From contig NATO01000080.1 of NCBI GenBank assembly GCA_002085385.1, forward strand, positions 1 to 6,424: a DNA stretch of 6,424 nt. The letters run 5' to 3'. A program made the translations under genes and the position numbers. A model generated the notes under the pieces. It worked only from the letters and a program-made list of their open reading frames with translations, was not told where the DNA came from and made no database searches. Source of the DNA: a candidate division Zixibacteria bacterium 4484_93 (GTDB lineage: Bacteria; UBP14; UBA6098; 4484-93). Shown here piece after piece: positions 6,335 through 6,424 of this stretch (its first letter is position 1; each line of letters starts with the position of its first letter).

Positions 6335-6424
6335 ATGGCGAAGGAGAAGTTTGACAGGAGCAAGCCACACCTGAACATCGGAACCATCGGGCATATCGAC
6401 CATGGTAAGACTACGCTCACAGCT
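6335..6424 (+). CDS. tuf: Elongation factor Tu (3'-truncated by window edge)
   Basis: EF-Tu is the GTPase that delivers aminoacyl-tRNA to the ribosomal A site. Only the first 30 codons are present and they run open to the end of the window. They show the family's usual start (MAKEKFDRSKPHLN), the strand IGTIGHI and the complete P-loop GHIDHGKT at residues 19-26, with the usual TTLTA after it. The ATG at 6335 has a strong Shine-Dalgarno site and lies 21 bases after fusA, so it is the fourth gene of the str operon. Nothing can be said about the rest of the protein, or about whether a second tuf copy exists. Confidence 0.97.
   Translation, partial: MAKEKFDRSKPHLNIGTIGHIDHGKTTLTA

Noticed and set aside
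1..6424. A hidden novel multi-gene system, mobile element, CRISPR array or RNA gene
   Set aside because: Nearly all bases are explained by core rpoC and str genes, gaps inside the str block are 12-21 bases, and the one larger gap (145 bases) holds only a promoter and leader. No repeats or tRNA/rRNA signatures were seen.

Overview
The window is a compact, one-strand (+) block of core transcription and translation genes: the 3' three-quarters of rpoC (RNA polymerase beta'), then the str operon rpsL (S12), rpsG (S7), fusA (EF-G) and the first 30 codons of tuf (EF-Tu). It is a conserved bacterial chromosomal locus. I see no mobile element, CRISPR array, tRNA/rRNA gene, toxin, defence gene or unrecognised ORF.

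Organism: base composition looks close to balanced. The beta' chain has a long insertion in the trigger loop (SI3-like), as in proteobacteria and many Bacteroidota/Chlorobiota-type (FCB) bacteria. It also has the motif MTKPQKKLTG before EIIETPI, which I associate with FCB-type sequences. This suggests an FCB-related or uncultivated Gram-negative-type lineage. Shine-Dalgarno sites before rpsL and tuf are strong, and AGA/AGG and ATA codons are common, especially in rpsG. I cannot name a phylum with confidence.

Layout: 1-3198 rpoC (5' end outside the window, natural stop); 3199-3343 intergenic, with a sigma-70-like extended -10 promoter and no convincing terminator; 3344-3715 rpsL from a TTG start; 3728-4198 rpsG; 4217-6313 fusA; 6335-6424 tuf (runs off the end). 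Gaps inside the str block are 12, 18 and 21 bases, so these genes are almost certainly co-transcribed, both from the promoter at about 3274 and by read-through from rpoBC.

How the genes work together: beta' is the catalytic subunit of RNA polymerase. S12 and S7 build the decoding centre and the head of the 30S subunit. EF-Tu delivers aminoacyl-tRNA and EF-G drives translocation.

The main oddity is in fusA. Domains I-III and V look like ordinary housekeeping EF-G, but the first two-thirds of domain IV has lost both canonical tip loops (the GGRGQYGH-type loop I and the YHxVDSSE-type loop II) while keeping length and overall pattern. This part of EF-G enters the decoding centre, so the change is worth a second look. 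Smaller oddities are the lack of a Shine-Dalgarno before fusA, the TTG start of rpsL, and two substitutions in the beta' bridge-helix and trigger-loop motifs.
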